From contig OX457056.1 in the NCBI GenBank assembly GCA_949752795.1, positions 205,407,654-205,471,653 of the forward strand: 64,000 nt of DNA, written 5' to 3'. Each line of letters opens with the position of its first letter. The stretch's first letter is position 1. Source of the DNA: Hyperoodon ampullatus. Taxonomy: Eukaryota > Chordata > Mammalia > Artiodactyla > Ziphiidae. The notes beneath the pieces were generated by a model that had not been told where the DNA came from, made no database searches, and saw nothing but the letters and a program-made list of their open reading frames with translations. Below are positions 10,047-19,989 of the stretch, piece by piece. The position numbers and the translations under genes were made by a program.

Positions 10047-13000
10047 TCATGACATTTTTTTTTTAATTCCATATATATGTGTTAGCATACGGTATTTGTC
10101 TTTCTCTTTCTGACTTACTTCACTCTGTATGACAGACTCTAGGTCCATCCACCTCATTACAAATAGCTCAGTTTCGTTTCTTTTTATGGCTGAGTAATAT
10201 TCCATTGTATATATGTGCCACATCTTCTTTATCCATTCATCCGATGATGGACACTTAGGTTGTTTCCAGCTCCGGGCTACTGTGAATAGAGCTGCAATGA
10301 ACATTTTGGTACATGTCTCTTTTTGAATTATGGTTTTCTCAGGGTATATGCCTAGTAGTGGGATTGCTGGGTCATATGGTAGTTCTATTTGTAGTTTTTT
10401 AAGGAACCTCCATACTGTTCTCCATAGTGGCTGTACCAATTCACATTCCCACCAGCAGTGCAAGAGTGTTCCCTTTTCTCCACACCCTCTCCAGCATTTA
10501 TTGTTTCTAGATTTCTTGATGATGGCCATTCTGACTGGTGTGAGATGATATCTCATTGTAGTTTTGATTTGCATTTCTCTAATGATTAATGATGTTGAGC
10601 ATTCTTTCATGTGTTTGTTGGCAGTCTGTATATCTTCTTTGGAGAAATGCCTATTTAAGTCTTCTGCCCATTTTTGGATTGGCTTGTTTGTTTTTTTGCT
10701 ATTGAGCTGCATGAGCTGTTTATAAATTTTGGAGATTAATCCTTTGTCAGTTGCTTCATTTGCAAATATTTTCTCCCATTCTGAGGGTTGTCTTTTGGTC
10801 TTCTTTATGGTTTCCTTTGCTGTGCAAAAGCTTTGAAGTTTCATTAGGTCCCATTTGTTTATCTTTGTTTTTAGTTCCGTTTCTCTAGGAGGTGGGTCCA
10901 AAAGGATCTTGCTGTGATTTATGTCATAGAGTGTTCTACCTATGTTTTCCTCTAAGAGTGTGATAGTTTCTGGCCTTACATTTAGGTCTTTAATCCATTT
11001 TGAGCTTATTTTTGTGTATGGTGTTAGGGAATGATCTAGTCTCAAACTTTTACATGTCCCTGTCCAGTTTTCCCAGCACCACTTATTGAAGAGGCTGTCC
11101 TTTCTCCACTGTACATTCCTGCCTCCTTTATCAAAGATAAGTTGACCATATGTGCGTGGGTTTATCTCTGGGCTTTCTATCCTGATCCACTGATCTATCT
11201 TTCTGTTTTTATGCCAGTACCATACTGTCTTGATTACTGTAGCTTTGTAGTATAGTCTGAAGTCAGGGAGCCTGATTCCTCCAGCTCCGTTTTTCGTTCT
11301 CAAGATTGCTTTGGCTATTTGGGGTCTTTTGTTTTTCCAAACAAATTTTGAAATTTTTTGTTCTAGTTCTGTGAAAAATGCCAGTGGTAGTTTGATAGGG
11401 ATTGCATTGAATCTGTAGATTGCTTTGGGTAGTATAGTCATTTTCACAATATTGATTCTTCCAATCCAGGAGCATGGTATATCTCTCCATCTATTTGTAT
11501 CATCTTTAATTTCTATCATCAGTGTCTTATAATTTTCTGCATACAGGTCTTTTGTCTCCTTAGGTAGGTTTATTCCTAGATATTTTATTCTTTTTGTTGC
11601 AATGGTAAATGGGAGTGTTTTCTTGATTTCATTTTCAGATTTTTCATCATTAGTGTACAGGAATGCCAGAGATTTCTGTACATTAATTTTGTATCCTGCT
11701 ACTTTACCAAATTCATTGATTAGCTCTAGTAGTTTTTCGGTAGCATCTTTAGGATTCTCTATGTATAGTATCATGTCATCTGCAAACAGTGACAGCTTTA
11801 CTTCTTCTTTTCCAATTTGGATTCCTTTTATTTCCTTTTCTTCTCTGATTGCTGTGGCTAAAACTTCCAAAACTAGGTTGAATAAGAGTGGTGAGAGTGG
11901 GCAGCCTTGTCTTGTTCCTGATCTTAGTGGAAATGGTTTCAGTTTTTCACCATTGAGGACAATGTTGGCTGTGGGTTTGTCATATATGGCCTTTATTATG
12001 TTGAGGAAAGTTCCCTCTATGCCTACTTTCTGCAGGGTTTTTATCATAAATGGGTGTTGAATTTTGTCGAAAGCTTTCTCTGCATCTATTGAGATGATCA
12101 TATGGTTTTTCTCCTTCAACTTGTTAATATGGTGTATCACATTGATTGATTTGCGTATATTGAAGAATCCTTGCATTCCTGGAATAAACCCCACTTGATC
12201 ATGGTGTATGATCCTTTTAATGTGCTGTTGGATTCTGTTTGCTAGTATTTTGTTGAGGATTTTTGCATCTATGTTCATCAGTGATATTGGCCTGTAGTTT
12301 TCTTTCTTTGTGACATCCTTGCCTGGTTTTGGTATCAAGGTGATGGTGGCCTCGTAGAATGAGTTTGGGAGTGTTCCTTCCTCTGATATTGTTTGGAAGA
12401 GTTTGAGAAGGATGGGTGTTAGCTCTTCTGTAAATGTTTGATAGAATTCGCCTGTGAAGCCATCTGGTCCTGGGCTTTTGTTTGATGGAAGATTTTTAAT
12501 CACAGTTTCAATTTCAGTGCTTGTGATTGGTCTATTCATATTTTCTATTTCTTCCTGATTCAGTCTTGGTAGGTTGTGCATTTCTAAGAATTTGTCCATT
12601 TCTTCCAGGTTGTCCATTTTACTGGCATAGAGTTGCTTATAGTAATCTCTCATGATCTTTTGTATTTCTGCAGTGTCAGTTGTTACTTCTCCTTTTTCAT
12701 TTCTAATTCTATTGATTTGAGTCTTCTCCCTTCTTTTCTTGATGAGTCTGGCTAATGGTTTGTCAATTTTGTTTATCTTCTCAAAGAACCAGCTTTTAGT
12801 TTGGTTGATCTTTGCTATTGTTTCCTTCATTTCTTTTTCATTTATTTCTGATCTGATCTTTATGATTTCTTTCTTTCTGCTAACTTTGGGGGTTTTTTGT
12901 TCTTCTTTCTCTAATTGCTTTAGGTGCAGGGTCAGGTTGTTTACTCGAAATGTTTCCTGTTTCTTAAGGTGGGATTGTATTGCTATAAACTTCCCCCTTA

Positions 13001-13880
13001 GCACTGCTTTTGCTGCGTCCCATAGGTTTTGGGTCGTCGTGTCTCCATTGTCATTTGTTTCTAGGTATTTTTTAATTTCCTCTTTGATGTCTTCAGTGAT
13101 CACTTCGTTATTGAGTAGTGTATTGTTTAGCCTCCATGTGTTTGTATTTTTTACAGATCTTTTCCTGTAATTGATGTCTAGTCTCATAGCATTGTGGTCG
13201 GAAAAGATACTTGATACAATTTCAATTTTCTTAAATTTACCAAGGCTTGATTTGTGCCCCAAGATATGATCTATCCTGGAGAATGTTCCATGGGCACTTG
13301 AGAAAAATGTGTATTCTCTTGTTTTTGGATGGAATGTCCTATAAATATCAACTAAGTCCATCTTGTTTAATGTATCATTTAAAGCTTGTGTTTCCTTATT
13401 TATCTTCATTTTGGATGATCTGTCCATTGATGAAAGTGGGGTGTTAAAGTCCCCTACTATGATTGTGTTACTGTCGATTTCCCCTTTTATGGCTGTTAGT
13501 ATTTGCCTTATGTATTGAGGTGCTCCTATGTTGGGTGCATAAATATTTACAATTGTTATATCTTCTTCTTGGATCGATCCCTTTATCGTTATGTAGTGTC
13601 CTTCTTTGTCTCTTCTAATAGTCTTTATTTTAAAGTCTATTTTGTCTGATATAAGAATTGCTACTCCAGCTTTCTTTTGATTTCCATTTGCATGGAATAT
13701 ATTTTTCCATCCCCTTACTTTCAATCTGTATGTGTCTCTAGGTCTGAAGTGGGTCTCTTGTAGACAGCATATATATGGGTCTTGTTTTTGTATCCATTCA
13801 GCCACTCTGTGTCTTTTGGTGGGTGCATTTAGGCCATTTACATTTAAGGTAATTATTGATATGTATGTTCCTATTCCCAT
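10047..13880 (-). CDS. L1 ORF2 protein (endonuclease / reverse transcriptase)
   Basis: Encodes the 1,277-residue replicase that nicks target DNA and reverse-transcribes L1 RNA there (target-primed reverse transcription); it acts in cis and can also move SINE and cellular RNAs. The human protein is 1,275 residues, so this is full length. Seen directly: AP-type endonuclease N-terminus with N13, E42 (LQETH), Y114, D144/N146 (GDFNTPL), D204 (SRIDHI) and S227-D228-H229; linker; reverse transcriptase with D599 (SIDAEKAFD), [12 protein letters not shown], and FADD at 699-702 with both catalytic aspartates; C-terminal zinc-knuckle-like C1129, C1133, H1141, C1146. No stop or frameshift. Start ATG at 13880 matches the family start just before the endonuclease fold. 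It lies 58 bases after ORF1 on the same RNA, where translation is thought to reinitiate inefficiently. All the catalytic sites I can check are intact. Confidence 0.97.
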   Translation of the reverse strand: MGIGTYISIITLNVNGLNAPTKRHRVAEWIQKQDPYICCLQETHFRPRDTYRLKVRGWKNIFHANGNQKKAGVAILISDKIDFKIKTIRRDKEGHYITIKGSIQEEDITIVNIYAPNIGAPQYIRQILTAIKGEIDSNTIIVGDFNTPLSSMDRSSKMKINKETQALNDTLNKMDLVDIYRTFHPKTREYTFFSSAHGTFSRIDHILGHKSSLGKFKKIEIVSSIFSDHNAMRLDINYRKRSVKNTNTWRLNNTLLNNEVITEDIKEEIKKYLETNDNGDTTTQNLWDAAKAVLRGKFIAIQSHLKKQETFRVNNLTLHLKQLEKEEQKTPKVSRKKEIIKIRSEINEKEMKETIAKINQTKSWFFEKINKIDKPLARLIKKRREKTQINRIRNEKGEVTTDTAEIQKIMRDYYKQLYASKMDNLEEMDKFLEMHNLPRLNQEEIENMNRPITSTEIETVIKNLPSNKSPGPDGFTGEFYQTFTEELTPILLKLFQTISEEGTLPNSFYEATITLIPKPGKDVTKKENYRPISLMNIDAKILNKILANRIQQHIKRIIHHDQVGFIPGMQGFFNIRKSINVIHHINKLKEKNHMIISIDAEKAFDKIQHPFMIKTLQKVGIEGTFLNIIKAIYDKPTANIVLNGEKLKPFPLRSGTRQGCPLSPLLFNLVLEVLATAIREEKEIKGIQIGKEEVKLSLFADDMILYIENPKDATEKLLELINEFGKVAGYKINVQKSLAFLYTNDEKSENEIKKTLPFTIATKRIKYLGINLPKETKDLYAENYKTLMIEIKDDTNRWRDIPCSWIGRINIVKMTILPKAIYRFNAIPIKLPLAFFTELEQKISKFVWKNKRPQIAKAILRTKNGAGGIRLPDFRLYYKATVIKTVWYWHKNRKIDQWIRIESPEINPRTYGQLIFDKGGRNVQWRKDSLFNKWCWENWTGTCKSLRLDHSLTPYTKISSKWIKDLNVRPETITLLEENIGRTLYDINHSKILLDPPPRETELKTKINKWDLMKLQSFCTAKETIKKTKRQPSEWEKIFANEATDKGLISKIYKQLMQLNSKKTNKPIQKWAEDLNRHFSKEDIQTANKHMKECSTSLIIREMQIKTTMRYHLTPVRMAIIKKSRNNKCWRGCGEKGTLLHCWWECELVQPLWRTVWRFLKKLQIELPYDPAIPLLGIYPEKTIIQKETCTKMFIAALFTVARSWKQPKCPSSDEWIKKMWHIYTMEYYSAIKRNETELFVMRWMDLESVIQSEVSQKEKDKYRMLTHIYGIKKKMS

Positions 13881-13938
13881 TTCCTTAATTGCTTTGGGTT
13901 CGTTATTGTAGGTATATTCCTTCTGTTGTGTTTCTTGC

Positions 13939-14853
13939 CTAGAGAAGTTCCTTTAGCATTTGTTGTAAAGCTGGTTTGGTGGTGCTGAACTCTCTCAGCT
14001 TTTGCTTGTCTGTAAACGTTTTAATTTCTCCATCAAATCTGAATGAGATCCTTGCTGGGTAGAGTAATCTTGGTTGCAGGTTTCTCTCCTTCATCACTTT
14101 CATTATGTCCTGCCACTCCCTTCTGGCTTGTAGAGTTTCTGCTGAGAGATCAGCTGTTAACCTGATGGGGATTCCCTTGTGTGTTATTTGTTGTTTTTCC
14201 CTTGCTGCTTTTAATATGATTTCTTTGTGTTTAATTTTTGACAGTTTGATTAATATGTGTCTTGGCGTATTTCTCCTTGGATTTATTCTGTATGGGACTC
14301 TCTGTGCCTCCTGGACTTGATTAACTATTTCCTTTCCCATATTAGGGAAGTTTTCAACTATAATCTCTTCAAATATTTTCTCAGTCCCTTTTTTTTTCTC
14401 TTCTTCTTCTGGAACCCCTATAATTCGAATGTTGGTGCGTTTAATGTTGTCCCAGATGTCTCTGAGACTGTCCTCTGTTCTTTTCATTCTTTTTTCTTTA
14501 TTTTGCTCTGCATTAGTTATTTCCACTATTTTATCTTCCACCTCACTTATCCGTTCTTCTGCCTCAGTTATTCTGCTATTGATCCCATCTAGAGTATTTT
14601 TCATTTCATTTATTGTGTTTTTAATCGATGCTTGATTCATCTTTAGTTCTTCTAGGTCCTTGTTAACTGTTTCTTGCATATTGTCTATTCTATTTCCAAG
14701 ATTTTGGATCTTGGAAATAGAATCTTGGATCAGCTTTACTATCATTATTCTGAATTCTTTTTCAGGTAGACTGCCTATTACCTCTTCGTTCATTAGGTCT
14801 GGTAGGTTTTTATCTTGCTCCTTCACCTGCTGTGTGTTTTTCTGCTTTCTCAT
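13939..14853 (-). CDS. L1 ORF1 protein (trimeric RNA-binding chaperone)
   Basis: Encodes ORF1p, which coats L1 RNA as coiled-coil trimers and acts as a nucleic-acid chaperone in the cytoplasmic L1 particle. From the family-typical start MRKQKN (ATG at 14853) it has 304 residues; the frame stays open upstream to an ATG at 14988 (349 residues), but that extension looks like 5' UTR. Seen directly: a lysine-rich N-terminus; heptad-rich coiled coil about residues 40-150 (e.g. [19 protein letters not shown]); RNA-recognition fold from [11 protein letters not shown] (141) through [15 protein letters not shown]-terminal domain with QARREW (242-247), YPARISF and TDKQKLREF. No stop or frameshift. Odd feature: residues 44-50 (DSISKIQ) are an extra seven-residue unit missing from the second L1 here and encoded in a perfect inverted repeat (see findings). 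Confidence 0.95.
   Translation of the reverse strand: MRKQKNTQQVKEQDKNLPDLMNEEVIGSLPEKEFRIMIVKLIQDSISKIQNLGNRIDNMQETVNKDLEELKMNQASIKNTINEMKNTLDGINSRITEAEERISEVEDKIVEITNAEQNKEKRMKRTEDSLRDIWDNIKRTNIRIIGVPEEEEKKKGTEKIFEEIIVENFPNMGKEIVNQVQEAQRVPYRINPRRNTPRHILIKLSKIKHKEIILKAAREKQQITHKGIPIRLTADLSAETLQARREWQDIMKVMKERNLQPRLLYPARISFRFDGEIKTFTDKQKLREFSTTKPALQQMLKELL
14687..14723. repeat. Perfect 16-bp inverted repeat within L1 ORF1
   Basis: attctatttccaagat (14687-14702), a 5-base loop, and its exact reverse complement (14708-14723). Bases 14711-14731 are a 21-nt insertion relative to the second L1, which lacks the right arm. Confidence 0.95.
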
Positions 14854-15359
14854 TTTGCTTATGTTACTGTGTTTGGGGTCTCCTTTTTGTAGGCTGCAGA
14901 TTCGTAATTCCCGTGGTTTTTGGTGTCTGTCCCCCGTGGCTAAGGTTGTTTCAGTAGGTTGTGTAGGCTTCCTGGTGGGGGGGACCAATGCCTGTGTTCT
15001 GGTGGCCGAGGCTCGATCTTGCCTTTCTGGTGGATAGGTCCACGTCCGGTGGTGTGTTTTGGGGTGCCTGTGGCCTTATTATGTTTTTAGGTAGCCTCTC
15101 TGCTAATGGGTGGGGTTGTGTTCCTGCCTTGCTAGTTGCTTGGCATAGGGTGACCAGCACTGTAGCTTGCTGGTCGTTGACTGAAGCTGGGTGCTGGTGT
15201 TGAGATGGAGATCCCTGGGAGATTTTCGCTGCTTGATATTATGTGGAGCTGGGAGGTCTCTTGTGGACCCGTGTCCTGAAGTTGGCTCTCCCACTTCAGA
15301 GGCACAGCACTGACTCCTGGCTGCAGCACCAAGAGCCTTTCATCTACCCGGCTCAGAAT

Positions 15360-15750
15360 AACAGTGAGAAAAAGTAGAAAGAAAGAATTAGTAGAAGAAA
15401 GAAAGAGAGAGGGAAAGAAAGGAAGAAGGGAAGAAAGGAAGGAAGGAAGGAAGATAGAAAGGAGGGAGGGAGGGAGGAAGGATGGATAGAAGGAAGGAAA
15501 GAAAGGAGGAAGGGAGGGAGGAATGAAAGCAAAAGGAAGAGTGAATGGAAGAAGGGAGGGAGGGAGGGAGGAAGGAAAGAAAGAAAGAAAGACAGGAGGG
15601 AGGGAGGGAGGAAGGAAAGAAAAAGAAAGTGGAAAGAAGAAGGGTGGGAGGGAGGAAGGGAGGAAAGAAAAAGAAATAAGGAAAGGAGGAGCGGAGGGAG
15701 GGAGGGAGGAAGGGAAGGTAGGAAAAAAAGAAAGAGCAGGTAAAGTAAAA
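15360..15750. repeat. Homopurine (GGAA/GAAA/GGGA) tract in the L1 5' UTR
   Basis: Nearly 400 bases of almost pure purine on the plus strand, built from ggaaggaa, gggagggagg and aaagaaagaaag units with very few pyrimidine interruptions. On the L1 sense strand it is homopyrimidine. The long frame at 15353-15850 on the minus strand (Leu/Pro/Ser/Phe repeats) is a by-product of this composition. Confidence 0.95.
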
Positions 15751-15924
15751 TAGAGTAAAGTATGAAATATAGTAGCGTTATTAAAATTAAAAAGTAATTA
15801 TTGAAAAAAAACACGGACCGATAGAACCCTGGGACATATGGTGGAAGCAAAGCTATACAGAGAGAATCTTACACAGAAGATTACACATACACATTCACAA
15901 AAAGAGAGCAGGGGGAAAAATCAA

Positions 15925-16119
15925 AAATCTTGCTCTCCAAGTCCACCTCCTCAATTTGGGATAATTCGTTGTAAAAAGAGGAAAAGGGCGAGAAGTCTCA
16001 AATCTTGCTAAGTCCACCTCCTTAATTTGGGATAATTCGTTGTAAAAAGAGGAAAAAGGGGGGAAAGTCTTAAATCTTGTCCTCAAAGTCCACTTCCTCA
16101 ATTTGGGATGATTCGCTGT
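15925..16119. repeat. 2.6 tandem units of 71-76 bp in the L1 5' UTR
   Basis: The segment agtccacctcctcaatttgg followed by gataattcgttgtaaaaaga occurs from 15940 and 16011, and a shorter third copy (agtccacttcctcaatttgg, then gatgattcgctgtc) from 16087. Spacing of the shared tccac is 71 then 76 bases. Confidence 0.93.
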
Positions 16120-16159
16120 CCATTCATGCACTCCACAGACGCAGGGCACATCAAATGGA

Positions 16160-16800
16160 CCGTGGAGCTTTAATCCGCTGCCTCCGAGGCTGCACAGAGA
16201 GATTTCCCTGTCTCTGATCTCACAACTCCCGGGTCTCAGCCCTGGACCTGGCCCTGCCTCTGCGCGTAGGTCACCGGAGGGCGTCCGTTCTTCGCTCAGA
16301 CAGGACGGGTTTAAAGGAGCCGCTGATTCGGGGGCTCTGGCTCACTCAGGCAGAGGGGAGGGAGGGGCGCGCAGTGTGGGGTGGGCCTGCGGCGGCAGAG
16401 GCCGGTGTGACGTTGCAGCAGCCCGTGGCGCTCCGCGCGCCCTCCCGGGAAAGCCGTCCCCGGGTCCCGGGACCCCGGCAGTGGCGGGGTGCACAGGCCC
16501 CCCGGAAGGCGGGGTGGACAGTGACCCGCGCTCGCACACAGGCCCCGCGGCGGCGGCCGGCGGCGGCGGTGGCGGCGGCCGGCGGCAGCGGCGGCGGCGG
16601 CAGCAGCTGCCGCCCCAGCGTCCCACACCCGTCTCCGAGGTCCGCGCCCTACCCGCGGCTTGCGCCTTTCTCCGGCGCCTCCCCAAGCAGCCCTCTTAAT
16701 GCCCTCTCCTCGCGCACCAGGCAACAAAAGGGAAAAAAGTCTCTTGCCTCTCCGGTAGCTCCAGATCCTTTCCCCGGACTCCCTCCGGGCTAGCCGTGGT
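16160..16800. promoter_or_regulatory. CpG-dense, CGG-rich segment at the L1 5' end
   Basis: Very GC-rich with many CpG dinucleotides, including a run of cggcggcgg-type triplets at about 16,545-16,610. It is the only CpG-island-like stretch in this otherwise AT-rich window. Open frames through it on both strands (alanine/proline/arginine-rich) reflect composition. Confidence 0.85.
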
Positions 16801-16851
16801 GCACCAACTCCTTCAGGCTCTCTTCCTGCTGCCAGCCCCAGTCCTCTCCCT

Positions 16852-16868
16852 CAAAAATATTTATTGTT
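16852..16868. repeat. Right target-site duplication of the intact L1
   Basis: Exact copy of the 17-bp caaaaatatttattgtt found at 9697-9713. Confidence 0.95.
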
Positions 16869-18575
16869 AATGATATTTTTTTATTGAGGTATAGTTAATG
16901 TACAATATTATATAAGTTAAAGGTATACAACATAGTGATTCACAATTTTTAAATCTTATACTCCATTTATAGTTATTATAAATATTGGCTATATTCCTTG
17001 GGTTGTATAATATATCTTTGTAGCTTATTTATTTTATACATAATAATTTGTACCTCTTAATCCCCTACCCCTATCCTGCCCCTCCCCACTTCCCTCTCCC
17101 CACTGGTAACCACTAGTTTGTTCTCTATATCTGTGAATCTGTTTCTTTTTTGTTATATTCATTAGTTTGTTTTATTTTTTAGATTCCACATATAAGTGAT
17201 ATCGTACAGTATTTGTCTTTCTCTGACTTATTCCACTTAGCATAATATCCTTCAAGTCCATCCATGTTGTTGCAAATGGCAAAATTTCATTCCTTTTTAT
17301 GGCTGAGTAATATTCTATTGTGTATGTTGAGGGACACTTAGGTTGCCTTCATATCCTGGCAACTGTAAACAATGACACCATGAACATTGGGATGCATATA
17401 TTTTTTCAAATTAGTGTTTTTGTTTTTTTCAAATATATACCCAGGTGTGGAATTGCTTGATCATATGGAAATTCTATTCTTAGTTTTTTGAGAATCCTCC
17501 AAACTGCCTTCCATGGTGGCCATACCAATCTACATTCCCACCAACAGTAAATACAAGTTCTCTTTTCTTCACATCCTCACTAACACCTGATGATTAATGA
17601 TATCGAAGATCTTTTCATATGTCTGTCAGCCATCCACCTGTTCCCCCTGGAAAAATGTCCATCCAGGTCCTCTGACCATTCCTTAATCAGGCTGTCTTTT
17701 TTCCCTTTAATTGTATGAGCTGTCTATTTATATATTTTGGATAGTAACCCCTTCTCAGTCATATCATTTGCAAATATTTTCTCCCATTCATTAGGTTGTC
17801 TTTTCATTTTGTCCCTGGTTTCCTTTGCTGTGCAAAAGCTTTTAAGTTTAACTAGGTCCCATTTGTTTATTTTTGCTTTTGTTTCCTTTGCTTTAAGAGA
17901 TAGATCCAAAATAATATTGCTATGATTTATGACTAACAGTGTTCCACCTATGTTTTCTTCTAGGAATTTTATGGTTTCTGGCCTTACATTTAGATCTTCA
18001 ATCCATTTTGAATTTATTTTTGTATATGGTGTTAGAGAATGTTTAACATTCTTTTACATGTAGTTGTCCAGTTTTCCCAGCACCACTTATTGAAGAGACT
18101 GTCTTTTCTCCATTGTGTATTCTCTCCTTCTTTGTGGTAGATTAATTGACCATAAGTGTGTGGTTTCATTTCTGGGCTCTCTATTCTGTTCCATTGATCT
18201 ATGTGTCTGTTTTTGAGCCAGTACCATACTGTTTTGATTACTGTAGCTTTGTAATATAGTCTGAAGTCAGGGAGCATCATTCCTCCAGCTCTGTTCATTC
18301 TTAAGTTTGTTTTGGCTATTTGAAGTCTTTTGTGTTTCCATACCAATTTTAAAATTATTTGTTCCAGTTCTGTGAAAAATGCCCTTGGTATTTTGACAGG
18401 GATTGCATTGAATCTGTAGATTGCCTTAGGTAGTATGGTCATTTTAACAATATTAACTCTTGCAATCCATGAACATGGTATATCTTTCCATCTGTTTGTG
18501 TCATCTTCAATTTTTTTCATCAGTGTCTTATAATTTTCCAAGTACAGGTCTTTTACCTCCTTAGGTAGGTTTATT
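16869..18575 (-). mobile_element. Older 5'-truncated L1
   Basis: Minus-strand L1 with its 3' end at the left (tttttttattgaggtatagt). It keeps the 3' UTR and roughly the last third of ORF2 with stops and frameshifts. Recognisable pieces are [16 protein letters not shown] (frame 17724-17909) and a 169-codon frame at 18032-18541 with [20 protein letters not shown] and [19 protein letters not shown]. The 5' break is near 18,575. The intact L1 inserted beside its 3' tail. No clear duplication of its own was found, partly because that junction was disrupted. Confidence 0.93.
18032..18541 (-). pseudogene. Fragment of L1 ORF2 (C-terminal half)
   Basis: A 169-codon open remnant of ORF2 from the post-RT region, including [17 protein letters not shown] and [20 protein letters not shown]. 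It has no endonuclease or FADD motif and cannot be functional. It belongs to the older truncated L1. Confidence 0.93.
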
Positions 18576-18629
18576 ATTAATCAATACTAATTAACATTAT
18601 TAGTAATAAAATATTGTTCATTTACTATA

Positions 18630-19052
18630 GACATACCTCATTTTATTGCTCTTCACTTAATTGCACTTCTCAGATACTGCAATTCTTTTTTTGAATTGAA
18701 AGTTGTGGCAGCCCTATGTCTAGCATACCTATCCCAGTCATTTTTCCAATAGCATTTGCTCACTTCATGTCTTTGTGTCACATTTTGGTAATTCTCATTA
18801 TATTTCAAACTTGTTTGTTATTATTATATTTGTTATGGTGATCTGTGATCAGTGATCTTTGATGTTACTATTTTATTGAAGTATGTATTCTCTTTAGACA
18901 AAAAGCTATTGCACACTTAATAGACTACAGTATGGTGTAAACATAACTTTTATATGCATTGGGAAACCAAAAAATATATGTGACTTGCTTTATTGCAATA
19001 TTTGCTTTACCATGGTGGTCTAGAACAGACCCCACAATCTCCGAGGTCTGCC
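18630..19052. mobile_element. Tigger-like DNA transposon relic
   Basis: Ends form diverged inverted repeats: gacatacctc at the left, and the right end gaggtctgcc whose complement is ggcagacctc; each is flanked by TA, as expected for Tc1/mariner-type insertion. Inside are gttatggtgatctgtgatca, caaaaagctattgcacactt and gacttgctttattgcaatat, which I recognise from the TcMar-Tigger group. About 420 bp, non-autonomous, no transposase frame. Subfamily not resolved. Confidence 0.8.
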
Positions 19053-19989
19053 TATATATTAATTTATCATTATTGTCATTATGACTAGTGTTATTTTTAC
19101 CATTGTGAAAGTCAGATATTGGCTCCAAATTGTCTGTGGAGCAGAATTCCTATAACAGTGACCTGACCTAGCTTAGCTCCCAGGGAGCACCCCAGAAAAC
19201 TCGGGCTGCAGAAGAAATAACAGAGAAGGCTACCACTTGCTTACTTACAGCCCATGTAGCAGGCAGCCATCACAGCCTCAGCATTATCAATATGGGTTTT
19301 GAAATCACCCGAGGCTAATAGCCCAAATTAATAGGCTCGGGGTGGCTCCAGAGCAATTGAGAAAGAAAATCCATAATGTCACTAAAGATGCCAGCAGCTG
19401 TTCAGGGAGAGAGGTCTATATTAATTAAGATCCGTGAACACTGTAAAAAATGGTGCATTCAGGAGAAAGAGAGAGAGGTATAATTAACCAAACACAAGAA
19501 TCCCACAAGGCAATCCAGGTTAGGAAGCAAAGGGAGCCGCCGCTGGAGAGACTGGGCTGGAAGCAGCCCTGCCACACATGGCACCACCTCCAGGGAGTCA
19601 GATGTGTTCTCCTACCAGTCCTGCATCCCGTTGCTCACAGCAACCTCTAGGGTAAGCCTGGCCTTTTAGCATCAGCTATAAACTTTAGGGAGGTTCAGGT
19701 TTGGGATGTGCATAAAACTCTTTGGTCATTTCTTTCTGCAACAAAATCATTCAGCTCCTGTGGCCTCCTTTCTCGTGGTCCCTCCTGGGTACTTTGCAAG
19801 GCAGGGGACTCAGTGTGAAAGGAGATGGGCTGAGGATGTTAGAGCAATGGTTCTTATCCTTCAGCAGCCTCTCAAATGCTTTGTGCATAAGGGGGTTGGT
19901 GCCTAAGAACACTTCCCAACTCAGGTGAGAAAAGAACATGTACTTAGGAGAAGCTGTGGTGTCCAGAGCACACAATGATCAATGCATTT
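19053..19989. other. Unassigned non-coding DNA
   Basis: About 0.9 kb of mixed-composition sequence with no recognised repeat. The part 19,130-19,440 lacks any repeat signature and could be older unique sequence. Frames at 19450-19650 and 19706-19928 show no domain. Confidence 0.35.

Larger units (their letters stand above)
9714..16851 (-). mobile_element. Full-length L1 retrotransposon, both ORFs intact
   Basis: A complete autonomous non-LTR retrotransposon on the minus strand. In sense order: a 5' UTR of about 2.0 kb (16851-14854), ORF1 (14853-13939), a 58-base spacer, ORF2 (13880-10047), a 3' UTR of about 0.33 kb with an AATAAA signal, and a short A tail (T-run at 9712-9721). A 17-bp exact target-site duplication brackets it and there is no 5' truncation or inversion. 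Both reading frames are unbroken and the known catalytic residues of ORF2 are present, so it could encode working proteins; whether it is expressed or mobile cannot be seen from sequence. The short A tail hints that it is not brand-new. It inserted next to the 3' tail of an older L1. By comparison the other large L1 here (50412-56330) is decayed. Confidence 0.97.
14854..16851 (-). promoter_or_regulatory. L1 5' UTR and presumed internal promoter
   Basis: The region upstream of ORF1 up to the duplication. In sense order: a CpG-dense, CGG-rich part (about 16,840-16,160), tandem 71-76 bp units (16119-15925), a long homopyrimidine tract (about 15,750-15,360), and a moderately GC-rich leader to ORF1. 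Mammalian L1 5' UTRs hold an internal RNA polymerase II promoter, which lets the copy carry its own promoter; the CpG-dense part at the 5' end is the likely core and methylation target here. That role is inferred from the family. I do not see a clear TATA box or the YY1 site known at the human L1 5' end. Confidence 0.75.

Noticed and set aside
11602..13447. Plus-strand frames of 66-152 codons opposite L1 ORF2
   Set aside because: Antisense shadows of ORF2; the same frames recur in decayed form at 52322-54172.
14854..14988. ORF1 starting at 14988 (349 residues)
   Set aside because: The frame is open, but the extra 45 residues do not resemble ORF1 N-termini; the start at 14853 lines up with the second L1's MRRQSNT start.
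15353..15850. 165-codon Leu/Pro/Ser/Phe-rich frame
   Set aside because: It is the reverse complement of the homopurine tract in the L1 5' UTR; low-complexity by-product.
15925..16119. CRISPR-like array
   Set aside because: Units are contiguous tandem repeats within an L1 5' UTR in a mammalian genome, without unique spacers.
16311..16793. Alanine- and proline-rich frames on both strands, considered as an ORF0-like gene
   Set aside because: They overlap each other in a CGG-rich stretch and show no domain. ORF0 is known from primate L1s and I cannot show homology.
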